This document shows positions 5,016 to 6,551 of a stretch of DNA of 6,551 nt, piece by piece (position 1 is the first letter of the stretch; each line of letters starts with the position of its first letter). The translations under genes and the position numbers were made by a program. The stretch comes from Blastocatellia bacterium (lineage in GTDB: Bacteria > Acidobacteriota > Blastocatellia > UBA7656). The stretch covers positions 1 to 6,551 of the forward strand of contig JAKEHD010000305.1 in assembly GCA_022615215.1 (NCBI GenBank). Direction: 5' to 3'. Under the pieces are notes generated by a model, which saw only the letters and a list, made by a program, of their open reading frames with translations, did no database searches and had not been told where the DNA came from.

Positions 5016-6404
5016 TCACCTCGTATGCAAGACGGGTTGCCTGACATCGATGCCCGCGCGGGCCGCGTGTCTCTGGACCCATCGCCTGAACAGGTTTACC
5101 TGAAAGCGATATTCCGTTCCGGTCGTCTCCTCCGCTTCAACTACTTCAGCCTCGATCAACCGCTCGATCATAGAACGAACTTCATCTTGGGATATGTTCG
5201 ATGCGCGAGCCAGGGCTTCGATATCACCCTGCTCTGCAACCGCGAGGGCGGAGAGCAAAGCCCTCTCGCGGCGCGGTATCCAATCCCATATTCCATGAAA
5301 TACGTAATCGCCGGTCGCCAGTACCTTTGTTACCGCCTGCTTCGCGTCTTCGAGAGAGGCATGGCGAGAGTGTTGTTCGTTCTTCAAATCGACCAGAGCC
5401 ATGCAGGCAAGTTGAATCAAGCACGGATGGCAACGGGTCGTCTCCAGGATGAAATCCACGGCTTCCGGCTCGTAATTCAAGGGGAAGCCCTCTATGGGTT
5501 CGGTGATAAGTTTGCGGGCATCGGCTTCATCGAGGTAAGTCACCCGGCAGGGCACCGCGCTGCGAAAGTAAGGAACCCAATAATCCTGTATTATCTCATC
5601 CAGGGTGTGAGTCCCCGCAAAAAGCAGAGCGATACCTTCTCGATGCTGCATAATGTTTCGCAGAAACGGCATTAGGTCCTGACTGACTTTGCCTTCCGTC
5701 AGTTTCTTTTCGATCTCCTCGAATTCGTCAAGCGCAAGTATCAACCGATACTCCGGCGCATTGATGGCCGCCTCTACCCTGTCGAGGAATTTACCTGAGA
5801 CTATGAACGGCTCGGTCGCATAGTCGCCGAGCGATGGAGCAGGCAAATCCAATCCTCTGCGGCGAAGCCCGGTTGCGATTGCATCGGAGAGATTGAAGAG
5901 CAGGCCGCCTGTGCTTTCGACTTGCGCCGTCCGCTGCATGTCTATGTATACGGGAATCAGGTCGGTCAGCAGGCGGGTATCGAAGTGGCGCAGCAAGGAG
6001 CTTTTACCGATGCGAGGCTGGCCGTACAGGACTATGGGAACGTTCTGGCCGGGTTTCAGAAAATGTTCTTCTACGAATCGAAAGACCTCCGTGCGGCCTA
6101 CGAAGACATTGCTTCCGGGAGAAAGCGGGTTAGGAGCGAGATAAGGGTTTGGGATTCGTTCGGCAATGCGGTCTTCTTCGGTGAGGCGGTCGATCTCGGC
6201 ATTCACGGCATCGAGCCATTGCTGGGCCACCTGAGCGAATACACGGCTTTCCTGCCCGCGCAGGGCTAATACGGCAGACTGGCGCAAGGCATCGAGCCCG
6301 CGACGCGCGCGGTTGAGGGCGATTTGTTTCCGGTAGCTGTTTGTAGAGGAAAGGGCGGCTGCGACTTCGGCGCTGATTTGCTGACAGGTCTCAATGGCCG
6401 CCAT
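5016..6404 (-). CDS. AAA/STAND-like P-loop ATPase with C-terminal winged-helix-like region
   Basis: From the ATG at 6404 the protein has 462 residues. The frame stays open upstream to the edge, with a TTG at 6542 giving 508; residue numbers here count from that TTG. A helical stretch (about 60-125) precedes an IPNPYLAPNPL and FVGR lead-in (130-150). Then come Walker A GQPRIGKSS (174-182, K180), a VYIDMQ strand (198-203), Walker B LILALDEFEE (267-276, D272, E273) and a sensor-like LLFAGTH (306-312). A helical ITEPIEG segment (346-352) follows, and a winged-helix-like end (about 420-492) with RASNISQDEVRSMIERLIEAEVV. This order matches large COG1672/AAA_16-type ATPases, which commonly act as signalling or switch NTPases. 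No effector domain is visible. I prefer ATG 6404 because AGGGGG precedes it by four bases and GC falls from about 62% to 48% upstream of it. It could still be the C-terminal part of a larger protein. Convergent to the glycan operon; function unknown. Confidence 0.8.
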   Translation of the reverse strand: MAAIETCQQISAEVAAALSSTNSYRKQIALNRARRGLDALRQSAVLALRGQESRVFAQVAQQWLDAVNAEIDRLTEEDRIAERIPNPYLAPNPLSPGSNVFVGRTEVFRFVEEHFLKPGQNVPIVLYGQPRIGKSSLLRHFDTRLLTDLIPVYIDMQRTAQVESTGGLLFNLSDAIATGLRRRGLDLPAPSLGDYATEPFIVSGKFLDRVEAAINAPEYRLILALDEFEEIEKKLTEGKVSQDLMPFLRNIMQHREGIALLFAGTHTLDEIIQDYWVPYFRSAVPCRVTYLDEADARKLITEPIEGFPLNYEPEAVDFILETTRCHPCLIQLACMALVDLKNEQHSRHASLEDAKQAVTKVLATGDYVFHGIWDWIPRRERALLSALAVAEQGDIEALARASNISQDEVRSMIERLIEAEVVEAEETTGTEYRFQVNLFRRWVQRHAARAGIDVRQPVLHTR

Positions 6405-6551
6405 AACGCCCCCTTTTCGCAATGTTTTAAGGACTGTTGGCGCTAAGGTTTGAATAATCGTGGGCGCTCTAACGAATTCGCCTGATGGGATTGAATCAGG
6501 AGAGATGACTTGAACCATATCTTCGGAACGAATGGCAGGCAATTGCCCCTC
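6405..6551 (-). promoter_or_regulatory. Probable upstream region of the ATPase gene: ribosome site, inverted repeat, weak promoter match
   Basis: Read on the minus strand, AGGGGG (6414-6409) lies four bases ahead of ATG 6404. Further up, CCTGAT (6481-6486) and ATCAGG (6495-6500) form a perfect 6-bp inverted repeat with an eight-base centre, of operator-like size. Just upstream, TTGCCT (6542-6537) and TATGGT (6519-6514), 17 bases apart, each match four of six bases of the sigma-70 consensus. That would put the inverted repeat over the start of transcription. GC content is about 48%, well below the gene. All of this is weak pattern evidence: the same bases are an open frame and could instead encode the N-terminus of a longer ATPase. 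Confidence 0.3.

Noticed and set aside
4998..5675. 225-codon plus-strand open frame opposite the ATPase
   Set aside because: The minus-strand frame carries the GxxxxGKS, LDEFEE and winged-helix features, while the plus-strand product is featureless, so this is a shadow.

Overview
The window reads as part of a chromosomal surface-polysaccharide locus from a moderately GC-rich bacterium (roughly 55-62% GC in the genes, near 48% in two gene-free stretches). Codon choice and the style of the glycosyltransferases, together with the density of short palindromic repeats, would suit Acidobacteriota (for example Blastocatellia) or a similar environmental phylum. This is an inference from general impression; there is no rRNA or other marker gene here to settle it.

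Layout. Bases 1-1230 (+) hold the 3' part of a multi-pass membrane glycosyltransferase of the GT39/ArnT type, open to the left edge. Bases 1242-1997 (+) encode a soluble GT2 enzyme resembling polyprenyl-phosphate hexose synthases. A 207-base gap (1998-2204), mostly occupied by a nested palindromic repeat, separates it from a GT4 glycosyltransferase (2205-3503, +, TTG start). The GT4 overlaps a 499-residue Wzx/MOP-type oligosaccharide flippase (3451-4950, +) by 53 bases. A perfect 8-bp hairpin at 4962-4983 lies in the 65-base convergent gap. On the other strand a P-loop ATPase with a C-terminal winged-helix-like part runs from about 6404 (or further upstream) down to 5016.

How the genes fit together. 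A GT2 that could charge a polyprenyl-phosphate carrier, a membrane GT that typically uses such a lipid-linked sugar, a cytosolic retaining GT4 and a flippase form a coherent set for assembling a glycan on a lipid carrier and exporting it. Capsule, O-antigen, exopolysaccharide or protein glycosylation cannot be told apart here. The convergent ATPase is probably a separate transcription unit with no evident functional link.

The most unusual aspect is repeat DNA shaping the proteins. Four or five unrelated short-repeat families occur within 5 kb, and several have become coding sequence: a 15-bp unit gives an in-frame four-fold EERNL repeat in the first enzyme; a CACACAG-type decamer repeat supplies the same protein's last residues; the nested palindrome supplies the GT2 stop codon; and a 111-bp GCAGRGGA/CMCCCCTG inverted-repeat block sits in frame in the linker between the two Rossmann domains of the GT4. 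I see no tRNA, rRNA, CRISPR array, transposase or other classical mobile gene.
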